In this document: positions 54,701-60,581 of the stretch, one piece after another | Numbering within the stretch: position 1 is the stretch's first letter | How the letters are laid out: every line of letters begins with the position of its first letter | Source of the DNA: Rallus limicola | Taxonomy: Eukaryota; Chordata; Aves; Gruiformes; Rallidae | Assembly: GCA_022605955.1 (NCBI GenBank) | Contig: JAKCOZ010000003.1 | Span: forward strand, 53,506,179 to 53,570,178 | Direction: 5' to 3' | Length of the DNA: 64,000 bases | The notes under the pieces: generated by a model | Database searches by the model: none | The model's input: only the letters and a program-made list of their open reading frames with translations | What the model was told of the DNA's origin: nothing | Made by a program: the position numbers and the translations under genes

Positions 54701-57700
54701 CACTGAAGGGAGTACAGGTACAGGGGACACAATAGTGGAGGTTTGCTACAGAGCAGAAGAGGCCCTCTGTAGACAGATAGGAGCAGCGTCACGTTCACAA
54801 GCCCTGGTCCTCATGGGGTACTTCAACCACACCAGTATCTGTTGAGGGACCACGCAGTAGGGCATAAGACATCCAGGATGTTCCTGGAACAAATTGATGA
54901 TAAACCCTTACTCCAAGTGAAGAGAGGTGCCATGTCTTGTTCTCAAGAAGGGGAAGTTGGAGGGAAATGTGAAGCTCAGGGCAGCCTTGGCTGCAGGCAC
55001 CATGAAATGGTGGAGTTCAGGATCCTCAGGGCAGCACAGCATGTACAGCAAGCTCAGTACTCTGGACTTTAGGAGAGCAACTTTGGCCTCTTCAGGGATT
55101 TGCATGGTAAAGTACCATATGACATAGCCCTGGAGGGACGAGGAGCCTAAGATTGCTGGCTAGTATTCAAAGATCACCTCCTTTAAGCTCAGGAACAATG
55201 CATCTCAAGGAAGAGAAACACAGGAAAAAACACCCAGAGAGACCTGCATGGATAGACAAGGATCTTCTGCACAAACTTAGACACAGAAAGAAAGCCTATA
55301 GAGAGTGGAAGCAAGGAGAGATAGCCTCGGAGGAATAGAGACAAACTGTCCAAGCAATGAGTTATCAGGTCAGGAAAGCTAAAGCCCTGAGAGAATTAAA
55401 TCCACCCAAGGATGTCAAGAATGAGAAAAGTTTCTATAGGTATGTCAGTGATAAAAGGAAGACAAGATAAAATGCAGGCCCTCTCTGGAAAGAAATGAGA
55501 GACCTGGTTACCCAGAATATGGACAAGGGTGAAGTATTCATTGACTTTTTTGCCTCAGACTTTACCAGCAAGGGCTCTAGCCACACTGTGCAGGTCACAT
55601 AAAGCAAAGGCTGGGACTGAGAGAATGAAGAACAGCCCACTGCTGGAGATCAGGTTGAAGATTGTCTGGGGAACCTGATTGTGCAGAGAACTGTATGACC
55701 TAATGAGATGCATCCACAGATCCTGAGAGTATTGGCAGATGAAGCTGCTGAACCACTCCAGCATATCTGAGAAGTCATGGCAATCCAGTGAATGTCCCAC
55801 TGACTGATAAAGGGGAAATGTAACCCCCATTTTCAGAAATGGAAAGCAAAGGAGGACCCAGGGAACTACAGGCCAGTCAGTCTCGCCATATCACAGAGCA
55901 GATTCTCTTGGAAACTGCACTCAGGGCGTATGGAAAATAAGGGGGTGACTGGTAACAGCCAACATGGCTTCACTAACAGCAAATCATGCCTGACAAAACT
56001 GGTGGCATTCTATGACAGTGTTACAGAATTTGTGTGTAAGGGAAGAACAGTTGATGTCATCTACCTGGATTTTGTCAAACCATGTGACACTGACCTGCAC
56101 AATACCTTTATCTCTAAATTGGAAAGAAATGGATTTGGCAGATGGACCACTCAGTAGGTAAGGAACTGGCTGGATAGTTACACCCAAAGAGCTGTGGTCA
56201 ACAGCATGATGTCCAAGTAAAAACCCGTGACAAGAAGGATTCCTCAGGGGTCGGTATTGGGCCTGGTGTTGTTCACCATCTTTGTTGATGACAGGATTGA
56301 GTGCTTCCTCAGCAAGTTTGTCAACAACACCAAGCTGTGAGGTGCAGTTGACACACTGGAGGGATGGAATGATATCCACAGGGTCCCTGAGAGGCTTCAG
56401 AGGTGGGCCTATGCAAACTGCATGAAGGTCAAGACAAAATGCAAGATCCTGCACATGGGTAATGGGACAATCCCAAGCACAACTACATGCTGAGCAAAGA
56501 ATGGATTGTGAGCAGCCCTAAGGAGAATGATTTGAGGGTGTTGGTTGATGAAATCTCAACATCAGCTGACAATGCATGCTTGCAGCCCAAAAGGCCAACT
56601 ACATCCTTGACTGCATCAAAATCAGCATGACCAGCAGGTTAAGGGAGGTGATTCTGCCCCTCTATTCAGCTCTCATTAGACCCCCACCTGGAGTACTGTG
56701 TCCAGCGCTGGGGGCCCCAGTATAAGACAGACATGGAGCTTTTGGAGCGAGGGCAGAGGAGGACGGCAAATGTGATCAGACAGCTGTAACACCTCTCCTA
56801 TGAAGACAGGCTGAGAGTTGGTCTTGTGCAGCCTGCAGAAGAGAAGACTCCTGGAAGACCTTTCTGCAGCCTTCCAGTACCTAAAGGGGTGGTCTACAAG
56901 AGAGCTGGAGAGGGACTGTTTACAAGGATATGTAGTTATAGGACAAAGGATAATGGCTTTAAATTGAAAGAGGGTAAATTTAAGTTAGATTTATGGAAAA
57001 AATTGTTCCCTGTGAGGGCGGTGAGGCCCTGGCACAGGCTGCCCAGAGAAGCCGTGGCTGCCCCCTCCTTGGCAGTGTTCAAGGCCAGGCTGGATGGGGC
57101 TTTGGGTCTACTGGAGGGCATCCCTGCCCACGGCAGGGGAGTTGGAACTAGACCATCTTTGAGGACCCTTCCAACCCTACCCAGTCTGTGATTCTGTGAT
57201 AATACAGGAAAAGTTAATTCAAAGTTACATTCTTTCCCAAACACCACACATTATACAAGAAAATGGTTCTGAGGGAGACTTTCAGAAGCAAAACAGGGAA
57301 ATAATAACAAAAATAGCTTAGGTGAGTCTGCATCCTGGTGTTCCTATGGCAAGCTCACAGAATAACTTACAAGCACAAAATACAAGACATAATTTATCCA
57401 TATATGAGCCAAAGCATTCAATTCACTTCAGCCATTCTTGTTTTGCTTCAATGGATTTACACAAACATTTTAAAAAGAAAAAGTTCTGATCTATGGGTGA
57501 CTAACCACATAATTAAAGTAGCAGAAGTGTAGTGAGAAGCCACCACATCAGATGTAGGCATAGTTTGCAAGCCTACTCAAGGGAGGGATAGGAAATGACA
57601 AGCTCCTAGTTTGGAGGATAAAGCTCTGCTTTCCACATATTTGTTTCCTGGTCACTGGTGGTAAACAGTAGTGCCAGAGATGCAATAGGATCTAGGTAGT

Positions 57701-60581
57701 CTTACAACTTTGGATAAGCAAGCAGTTGCAACTGCACAGTCTCTCTGTACAGAGCTATGCATCAAAGTCTCACATAATTCAGTATTTTTATATGGGGTTT
57801 TCAAAACTTTTACTGTAAAATAAATTTTCGTACACATTTGCATGGATTTCAGATTTTGACATCTTTCCTTTCACTGAAAAAAGTTCACTTACTATCTGTA
57901 CAGCATCACTCTCTTGGGTTTGCATGGCAAGATTTTGGTAGCAGGGGGCAGGGCTTTAGAGCAGGCTTAGGTGAGAAGCTGCTACAAGCTTCCCCTGAAT
58001 CTGACACAGCCAATACCAGCAGGCTCCAAGGTGCTGGCCAAGGCCAAGCTCATCATCAGCAATGGTGGTAGCACCTCTGGGATAACATACTTATGAAGGA
58101 AAAAATTAAACCAAACATAAAAACCCTAAGAAGGAAAAAACTAAACCAAACATAAAAACCCTAACACTCCAAACCCACCAGGAGCAATTGCAGCCAGAGA
58201 GAGGATTGATAGTATGCAAGAAAAACAGCTCTGAAGACACCAAAGTCAGTGAAAGAGGAGTGGAAAGAGGTGCTCCAGGCACTGGAGCAGAGATTCTCCT
58301 GCATCCTGTGGTGAAGACCATGGTGAGGTAGCCTGTCCCCTTGCAGCCTGTGGAAGACAATGGGGAACAGAGATTCCACGTGTAGCCTTTGGAGGGCTCC
58401 ATGCCAGAGAGGTGGAGGCACCCAAAGGAGGTTGTGACCCAGTGGAAAGCCCTTTCTGGAGCAGGCTCCTAGCAGGACCTGCAACACGTGGGGAGAGGAG
58501 CCCAAACCAGCGCAGGTTTGCTGGCAGGCCTTGTGACCCTGAGGGGGACCCACACTGGAGCAGTTGGTGGAGAATGTGAGGAATCCTCCCCTTGAGGAGG
58601 AAAAAGCACCAGAGACACTGTGTGATGAACTGACCACAGCCCCCATTCCCCATCCCCCTGCACTGATGGTTAAGAGGGAGACAAAATCAGGATTGAAGTT
58701 AAGCCCAGGAAGAAGGGAGGGGTGGGGGGAAGTCTTTCAAGATTTAAGGGTGGGTTTTGGTTGGGTTTTTCTCCTCATTATCCTACTCTGATTTGATTCA
58801 TAATTTGTGGTAATAAATTAAAATTAAAATTAATTTTCCTGAGTTAAGTCTTTTTGGTGAGTGATCTCTCCCTGTCCTTATAGCAATCCACAAGCCTTGT
58901 CTTCTACTTTCTCTCCCTGGTCCTGCTGAAGACAGACAGCAATAGGGCAGTGTTGGTGGGCACCTGGCATCCAGCCAGGGTCAATCCACCACAGCCACTT
59001 AAGCAAAAATGCCAGTTTGTTACTATTTTGATACTGACCCGGTTTAAATCTATGGAGAATGAGACATATAAAATGTTGTCTCAGCTTAAGAGAATGTATA
59101 TAGCTCGCATTACTTTTCACTATAGACTTAAAACCATATTCACAGAAATAACAATTGCAGTGCTACAGGCTTGGGGGAGACTGGCTGGAAAGCTGTCAGG
59201 CAAAGAAGGACCTGGGGGTGTGGGTTGACTGCAGGCTGAATATGAGTCATCAGTGTGCCCAGGTGGGCAGGAAGGCCAATGGCATCCTGGCTTGTATCAA
59301 AAATCGCGTGACCAGTAGATCTAGGGAGGTGATTGTGCCCCTCTACTCAGCATTGGTGAGGCTGCACCTCAAGCACTGTGTCCAGTTCTGGGCTCCTCGC
59401 CATAAGAAGGACATTGAGGTCCTCAAGTGAGCCCAGAAAAGGGCAACCGGACTGGTGAAGGGGCTGGAAGACAAATCATATGAGGAGCAGTTGAGGGAGC
59501 TGGGGATGTTTAGCCTGAAGGGAGACCTTATCACTGCCTACAATTAGCTGAAAGGAGGTTATAGAGAGGTGGGCTTTGGTCTCTTCAGCCAGGTGACAGG
59601 AAAAGGGGAAATGGCATGAAGCTGTGCCCGGGCAGGTTCAGATTAGATGTTAGGAAAAATTTTTTCTGAAAGAGTTGTCAGGGCCTGGAACAGGCTGCCC
59701 AGGGATGTTGGTTGAGTCACCTTCCCTGGATGTGTTTTGAAAAAGGGTAGGTGAGGTACTTAGGTATATGGTTTTGCATAGGATGGGAATGTTTGGACTT
59801 GATGATCTTAAAAGTCTTTTCCAAACTTGTGATTCTGAGATTCTGTGAAAACAGTCAAGTACAATTAAACTATTTACAGGAATGCAATCCTTGCCCTGAA
59901 AGATGACTTAAACTTTATGGTTGCTGAGGCTGTAGATGAGGTAACTGTGTTTTCCACTAAACGGACTTACTCTGGGTTAATATTTTAAAGTTCTTTTTGA
60001 AACTGACATTATCAGGAAAATACTAATTACTCATCAAATTCAATGTTATGGCAACAGTGGATTTCACATCAAATTTCATGGCTGAAGAGATGCAGCGGAC
60101 ACAAGGCATTTGGTACTAATAAAGGAAGGAATGAAACAGGAGTTATAATTTACAGGAATTGTGAGTCTGAGAAAAATGTTGTATTGTACATGAAGTAAAA
60201 GGTAAACAGAAAGACAGAACTCAGACTGCATTGTGTAAAGGGAAAAAGCCTGCATCTTCACCTGCATACATCATTAAAATGCTTTCACTTTTGTTTTAAT
60301 AATCTAAGTATTTATGAGGGAAAAGATAATTCCTATATAAAAAGGAACTACCTGGAACATATTTAAGTGAAATTAAGAGTTACAAAGAAAATCAGTCACA
60401 ACATTTTTCTCCTTAACTTTTTAACTGTACACTTAACAAGTTGTTCAAACAGCTTACCATTTGCCTTGTTCATTTATAAACTGCTGAACTGTATATCCAA
60501 ACTGTTCTGTTGATGGACCAGAAAATATTTTTGCTTCTAGGAGTCCAACATTGTAGGCTTCACAGCAGTTATGAAGAACGC
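9641..60581 (-). CDS. ITGA2: ITGA2, integrin alpha-2 (VLA-2 / CD49b), exons 2-30
   Basis: Alpha subunit of the alpha2-beta1 collagen/laminin receptor, a type I plasma-membrane protein. Twenty-nine coding exons on the minus strand join in frame through all intron phases, giving 1163 residues. Exon 1 (start codon and most of the signal peptide) is outside the window. Order: residues 1-8 end of the leader; beta-propeller blades 1-2; I domain with MIDAS DESNS, Thr221 and Asp254; blades 3-7 with calcium loops; thigh, genu, calf-1, calf-2; transmembrane helix; tail starting [10 protein letters not shown]. With mature Tyr as residue 1, D151, T221, D254, R288, E318 and E336 match human alpha-2 numbering. 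The choice of alpha-2 over alpha-1 rests on [18 protein letters not shown] and linkage to MOCS2. Splice sites are GT-AG except intron 12 (GC-AG). Confidence 0.97.
10512..10628 (-). CDS. ITGA2: ITGA2 exon 29: juxtamembrane and transmembrane helix
   Basis: Encodes [15 protein letters not shown] and then the membrane span [20 protein letters not shown] plus VLWK (about 10515-10583). IMKPDEKAE is diagnostic of alpha-2. The small-residue spacing G..xxG ([10 protein letters not shown]) is the helix-packing face seen in integrin alpha subunits. The donor is AAA|GTAAGT, phase 0. Confidence 0.97.
10629..14033 (-). other. ITGA2: ITGA2 intron 28
   Basis: A 3.4 kb intron. It contains an 89-codon minus-strand open frame at 10851-11120 without family resemblance. 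No repeat or RNA gene was recognised. Confidence 0.7.
14034..14123 (-). CDS. ITGA2: ITGA2 exon 28: calf-2 end
   Basis: Encodes [20 protein letters not shown], then [15 protein letters not shown]...A.I.T.NPE matches alpha-2. The acceptor is TTTCAG|TTA and the donor ACT|GTAAGT. Confidence 0.95.
15873..15986 (-). CDS. ITGA2: ITGA2 exon 27: calf-2
   Basis: Encodes [20 protein letters not shown], then [18 protein letters not shown]. Three cysteines and [17 protein letters not shown] are strongly conserved. Sequons NVS and NGT. The acceptor is TGGAAG|AAC and the donor GCT|GTGAGT. Confidence 0.97.
16311..16415 (-). CDS. ITGA2: ITGA2 exon 26: calf-2
   Basis: Encodes [20 protein letters not shown], then [20 protein letters not shown] and ENFR..KEL match alpha-2. 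The acceptor is TTTCCTAG|GCC and the donor CTG|GTGAGT. Confidence 0.95.
16901..17011 (-). CDS. ITGA2: ITGA2 exon 25: calf-2
   Basis: Encodes [20 protein letters not shown], then [23 protein letters not shown] and NPLMY.T.V.TD are conserved. The acceptor is TTTGCAG|GTA and the donor CAG|GTGAAT. Confidence 0.95.
17829..17931 (-). CDS. ITGA2: ITGA2 exon 24: calf-2
   Basis: Encodes [20 protein letters not shown], then [20 protein letters not shown] and FED.GP.F.FS.KV match alpha-2. The acceptor is ACTAG|G (completes Arg) and the donor AAG|GTTAGT. Confidence 0.95.
17932..21130 (-). other. ITGA2: ITGA2 intron 23
   Basis: A 3.2 kb intron. It carries one very short CR1 3' tail (about 20211-20266), T runs near 19976-19986 and 20060, and otherwise unique sequence. 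Confidence 0.75.
20211..20266 (+). mobile_element. CR1 LINE 3' tail fragment
   Basis: The short stretch GATGGTTGGGCTTGATGATC, then TTAAAGGTGTTCTTCAACC, then GATTCTATG is the conserved CR1 3' end. Only about 56 bases remain. Confidence 0.8.
21131..21214 (-). CDS. ITGA2: ITGA2 exon 23: calf-1 to calf-2
   Basis: Encodes [20 protein letters not shown], then DAEIHIT. The join HAL-S-ESKE fixes the acceptor at GAACAG|TGAAAG. IPL.YDAEIH.T is conserved. Intron 22 between this exon and exon 22 is only 97 bases, the shortest in the gene. The donor is AAG|GTATGC. Confidence 0.94.
21312..21388 (-). CDS. ITGA2: ITGA2 exon 22: calf-1
   Basis: Encodes [20 protein letters not shown], then SFHAL. The F.F.FDFNL.HLQN..L.F.AL pattern is alpha-2-like. 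The exon ends in AG (phase 2), and the codon is completed by exon 23 to Ser. The donor is GAG|GTAAAG. Confidence 0.93.
22475..22567 (-). CDS. ITGA2: ITGA2 exon 21: calf-1
   Basis: Encodes [20 protein letters not shown], then [18 protein letters not shown] and the Cys spacing match alpha-2. The acceptor is CTCTGCAG|AGC and the donor CAG|GTACAG. Confidence 0.94.
24207..24351 (-). CDS. ITGA2: ITGA2 exon 20: calf-1, NAGNAG acceptor
   Basis: Encodes [20 protein letters not shown], then [20 protein letters not shown], then [21 protein letters not shown] is conserved in calf-1. The acceptor reads TTTTCCAGCAG|C, a tandem NAGNAG site: the upstream AG gives the 145-base exon (48 codons), and the downstream AG (exon starting at 24348) drops one Ser and keeps the frame. 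The donor is CCG|GTATGT. Confidence 0.95.
25146..25228 (-). CDS. ITGA2: ITGA2 exon 19: genu and start of calf-1
   Basis: Encodes [20 protein letters not shown] plus VQQKADD. The [14 protein letters not shown] cysteine cluster marks the genu (knee) and first calf-1 strand. The exon ends in GG before GTAAGA, so the next codon is Gly completed by exon 20. Confidence 0.95.
25619..25729 (-). CDS. ITGA2: ITGA2 exon 18: thigh domain end
   Basis: Encodes [20 protein letters not shown], then [17 protein letters not shown]. The EPSD.VNSL.LR.DI pattern matches alpha-2. The acceptor is TTTCACAG|GAA and the donor AGT|GTAAGT. Confidence 0.95.
26702..26853 (-). CDS. ITGA2: ITGA2 exon 17: thigh domain
   Basis: Encodes [20 protein letters not shown], then [20 protein letters not shown], then [30 protein letters not shown] is strongly conserved in alpha-2. 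Sequon NAT. The donor is CAG|GTAAGT. Confidence 0.96.
27538..27558. repeat. A21 homopolymer in ITGA2 intron 16
   Basis: A run of 21 A. No element body lies next to it, so it is a simple homopolymer. Confidence 0.95.
27816..27955 (-). CDS. ITGA2: ITGA2 exon 16: end of propeller, thigh domain
   Basis: Encodes [20 protein letters not shown], then [20 protein letters not shown], then KRNNQV, with sequon NVS. It joins LLW-SRSIANV upstream and [12 protein letters not shown] downstream, as in human. The donor is GTGG|GTAAGA. Confidence 0.95.
29455..29591 (-). CDS. ITGA2: ITGA2 exon 15: propeller blade 7, third calcium loop
   Basis: Encodes [20 protein letters not shown], then [20 protein letters not shown], then [14 protein letters not shown] (29493-29519) is the third calcium loop. 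Phase requires the donor TATG|GTTGGT, a weak site, while a stronger-looking GTAAAC lies four bases further and would break the frame. Confidence 0.95.
29798..29863. repeat. Perfect 33-base tandem duplication in ITGA2 intron 14
   Basis: A 33-base unit beginning AACTAACTGACTGCTGTTTG is present twice without mismatch (29798-29830 and 29831-29863), suggesting a recent duplication or a polymorphic short tandem. Confidence 0.95.
30408..30611 (-). CDS. ITGA2: ITGA2 exon 14: propeller blade 6, second calcium loop
   Basis: Encodes [20 protein letters not shown], then [20 protein letters not shown], then [20 protein letters not shown], then [17 protein letters not shown] (30501-30527) is a canonical DxDxDGxxD loop. 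It is the longest ITGA2 exon here (68 codons). The acceptor is a T-rich tract then AAAG; the donor is CAG|GTAAAT. Confidence 0.97.
32725..32868 (-). CDS. ITGA2: ITGA2 exon 13: propeller blade 5, first calcium loop
   Basis: Encodes [20 protein letters not shown], then [20 protein letters not shown], then [17 protein letters not shown] (32806-32832) is a DxNxDxxxD-type FG-GAP calcium loop followed by VLLVGAP. The donor is AGG|GTAAGA. Confidence 0.96.
33549..33554 (-). promoter_or_regulatory. ITGA2: GC-type splice donor of ITGA2 intron 12
   Basis: The transcribed strand reads CAG|GCATGT. Reading frame and protein alignment (RGEQ-IGSYFG) place the exon end here, so the intron begins with GC. It pairs with the TTTCAG acceptor of exon 13. 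Confidence 0.85.
33555..33700 (-). CDS. ITGA2: ITGA2 exon 12: propeller blade 4, GC donor
   Basis: Encodes [20 protein letters not shown], then [20 protein letters not shown], then [14 protein letters not shown] and sequon NYT are typical. The exon must end at CAG to join IGSYFG in phase, which makes the donor CAG|GCATGT, a GC-type splice site. The only nearby GT (four bases on) would shift the frame. Confidence 0.95.
35343..35481 (-). CDS. ITGA2: ITGA2 exon 11: propeller blade 3
   Basis: Encodes [20 protein letters not shown], then [20 protein letters not shown], then NHSSYL, with sequon NHS. LGAVGA.DWSG is a classic alpha-integrin blade 3 motif. The donor is TTAG|GTAAGG. Confidence 0.96.
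36897..36970 (-). CDS. ITGA2: ITGA2 exon 10: I-domain linker to propeller blade 3
   Basis: Encodes [20 protein letters not shown] plus SQKK. The pattern [12 protein letters not shown] is conserved in alpha-2. The exon begins with GT completing a Gly codon and ends AAG|GTATGT, phase 0. Confidence 0.94.
38173..38338 (-). CDS. ITGA2: ITGA2 exon 9: I domain alphaC/alpha7 helices and intrinsic ligand
   Basis: Encodes [20 protein letters not shown], then [20 protein letters not shown], then [19 protein letters not shown] carries the collagen-specific alphaC helix (Arg288). The Glu of SSEAALL is E318, which pairs with Arg288 in the closed form, and the Glu of SIEG (38174-38176) is E336, the internal ligand for the beta subunit. 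Sequon NVS. The donor is GAAG|GTAAAA. Confidence 0.96.
38766..38916 (-). CDS. ITGA2: ITGA2 exon 8: I domain, MIDAS Asp254
   Basis: Encodes [20 protein letters not shown], then [38 protein letters not shown] carries Asp254, Glu256 and His258, all kept from human alpha-2 (Asp codon 38847-38849). The acceptor is TAACAG|A, which completes an Arg codon. The donor is GCT|GTAAGT, phase 0. Confidence 0.96.
39981..40129 (-). CDS. ITGA2: ITGA2 exon 7: I domain, MIDAS Thr221 loop
   Basis: Encodes [20 protein letters not shown], then [29 protein letters not shown]. Asp219-Leu220-Thr221 of GGDLTNTF is the second MIDAS loop (Thr codon 40010-40012). Position 216, Tyr in human, is Lys here. The donor is AAG|GTAATA, phase 2. 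Confidence 0.96.
41270..41397 (-). CDS. ITGA2: ITGA2 exon 6: I domain start with MIDAS DxSxS
   Basis: Encodes [20 protein letters not shown], then [27 protein letters not shown] (41348-41362) is the metal-ion-dependent adhesion site D151-S155, followed by Tyr157. These residues coordinate the metal and contact collagen in human alpha-2. The donor is CAG|GTAAGT. Confidence 0.97.
41791..41905 (-). CDS. ITGA2: ITGA2 exon 5: propeller blade 2
   Basis: Encodes [20 protein letters not shown], then [18 protein letters not shown]. The [10 protein letters not shown] motif is diagnostic of alpha-2. The acceptor is TTTTAAAG|ACT, and the donor CAAA|GTAAGG leaves one base that exon 6 completes as Lys. 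Confidence 0.96.
42180..42410. promoter_or_regulatory. ITGA2: CpG-rich patch in ITGA2 intron 4
   Basis: Many CpG dinucleotides in about 230 bases (for example GGTCGCGGCAGCCGCGCAGA near 42327) inside an AT-rich intron. A TATA-like CTTATAAC lies on the minus strand near 42265. It could be an internal promoter or enhancer; no transcript evidence exists in the sequence. Confidence 0.3.
42413..42434. repeat. (AC)11 microsatellite
   Basis: An uninterrupted AC dinucleotide run of 22 bases at the edge of the CpG-rich patch in intron 4. Confidence 0.97.
45663..45754 (-). CDS. ITGA2: ITGA2 exon 4: propeller blades 1-2
   Basis: Encodes [20 protein letters not shown] followed by [10 protein letters not shown], with sequon NVT. 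It is not a long open frame but is fixed by the in-phase join [15 protein letters not shown] and by GGFL-TCGPLW. The acceptor is TTTCAG preceded by an 18-base T run. The donor is TTG|GTACGT. Confidence 0.93.
45755..47242 (-). other. ITGA2: ITGA2 intron 3
   Basis: A 1.5 kb intron. It begins, on the + strand beside exon 4, with an A18 run (45763-45780). About 46310-46960 is richer in GC and CAC-type short repeats, with two similar CTGGTTCAGCT segments (46680 and 46812). No known element was recognised. Confidence 0.65.
45763..45780 (-). promoter_or_regulatory. ITGA2: T18 polypyrimidine tract of the ITGA2 exon 4 acceptor
   Basis: On the transcribed strand an 18-base T run is followed by CATTTCAG and exon 4. 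The splice-site pyrimidine tract is therefore a pure homopolymer, whose length may vary between individuals. Confidence 0.85.
47243..47352 (-). CDS. ITGA2: ITGA2 exon 3: propeller blade 1
   Basis: Encodes [19 protein letters not shown], then [17 protein letters not shown]. It contains the VGSP strand typical of FG-GAP blades, an N-glycosylation sequon NRT and a Cys pair. The acceptor is GCTTTAG|G and the donor CAAG|GTAAGT. Phases are 2 in and 1 out. Confidence 0.95.
47640..47836 (+). mobile_element. CR1 LINE 3' fragment
   Basis: About 200 bases of the CR1 3' end: GGCACTGGAATGGGGTGCC, GGTTGGACTTGATGATCTAA, CCCTTCCAACC and the tail ATTCTATGATTCTTTGATTC. An (AT)9 run follows at 47846-47863. It is inserted antisense to ITGA2 within 300 bases of exon 3. 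Confidence 0.92.
47846..47863. repeat. (AT)9 microsatellite
   Basis: A short uninterrupted AT run just after the CR1 tail in intron 2. It probably arose from the tail region. Confidence 0.9.
51777..51795. repeat. A19 homopolymer in ITGA2 intron 2
   Basis: A run of 19 A about 150 bases before a CR1 fragment, with no matching element body. Confidence 0.93.
51945..52901 (+). mobile_element. CR1 LINE fragment with 3' part of reverse transcriptase
   Basis: About 0.96 kb. A 194-codon open frame (52012-52596) encodes the C-terminal part of CR1 reverse transcriptase: [37 protein letters not shown] and [18 protein letters not shown]. The catalytic box normally reading FADD is SADD here (52029-52043), so the first residue of the box is changed. 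The element ends in TTCCAGCCCTAACTATTCTG followed by TGATTCTATG. Confidence 0.93.
54630..57200 (+). mobile_element. CR1 LINE, long 5'-truncated and decayed copy
   Basis: About 2.6 kb, the longest CR1 in the window. It retains the end of the endonuclease (LVLMGYFNH at 54804-54830, Asp of MGDFN replaced by Tyr), the RT start NYRPVSL-like at 55863-55887, [10 protein letters not shown] at 56050-56080, and the catalytic region as FVNNTKL (56316-56337, normally FADDTKL). Several stops and frame changes make it dead. It ends CCCTTCCAACCCTACCCAG followed by two GATTCTGTG-type units. Confidence 0.92.
57897..58994 (+). mobile_element. Avian endogenous retrovirus LTR (probably solo)
   Basis: About 1.1 kb resembling an LTR family widespread in bird genomes. 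It starts near TGTACAGCATCACTCTCTTG with GGTTTGCATGGCAAGATTTT, has a TATA-like GATAACATACTTATG (58081), repeated segments of the type CCCACACTGGAGCAG, a polyadenylation signal AATAAA (58812-58817), then GTGAGTGATCTCTCCCTGTC and the end GGCACCTGGCATCCAGCCAG. No gag, pol or env was seen next to it. Exact ends and the subfamily name are not certain. Confidence 0.75.
58095..58164. repeat. 35-base tandem duplication inside the LTR
   Basis: Two adjacent copies of a 35-base unit (58095-58129 and 58130-58164) differ at one base (ATTAAACC versus ACTAAACC). The unit lies just past the TATA-like site. Confidence 0.9.
59150..59848 (+). mobile_element. CR1 LINE 3' fragment
   Basis: About 0.7 kb. Reading [24 protein letters not shown] and then [20 protein letters not shown] corresponds to the RT C-terminus, with stops further on. 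It ends GGACTTGATGATCTTAAAAG, then TGATTCTGAGATTCTGTGA. It differs in sequence from the neighbouring CR1 copies, so it is an independent insertion. Confidence 0.92.
60458..60581 (-). CDS. ITGA2: ITGA2 exon 2: end of signal peptide, start of propeller blade 1
   Basis: Encodes VLHNCCEA, then the mature start [14 protein letters not shown], then [18 protein letters not shown]. The FGY pattern is the FG-GAP start of blade 1. The acceptor is GTTAACAG|GC (phase 1) and the donor ATG|GTAAGC (phase 2), so the last codon is Trp completed by exon 3. An open frame continues upstream through the acceptor to an ATG at 60655-60657; see the findings. Confidence 0.95.

Larger units (their letters stand above)
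47353..60457 (-). other. ITGA2: ITGA2 intron 2, repeat-rich
   Basis: A 13.1 kb intron between exons 2 and 3, the main collector of mobile DNA in the window: four CR1 fragments and one LTR, all on the + strand. The remaining parts (about 47.9-51.9, 52.9-54.6 and 57.2-57.9 kb) show no recognisable genes. Confidence 0.85.

Noticed and set aside
58161..58653. Overlapping antisense open frames of 135 and 161 codons
   Set aside because: They lie antisense within the LTR and reflect its repeated GGAGCAG-type composition; no protein family is recognisable.
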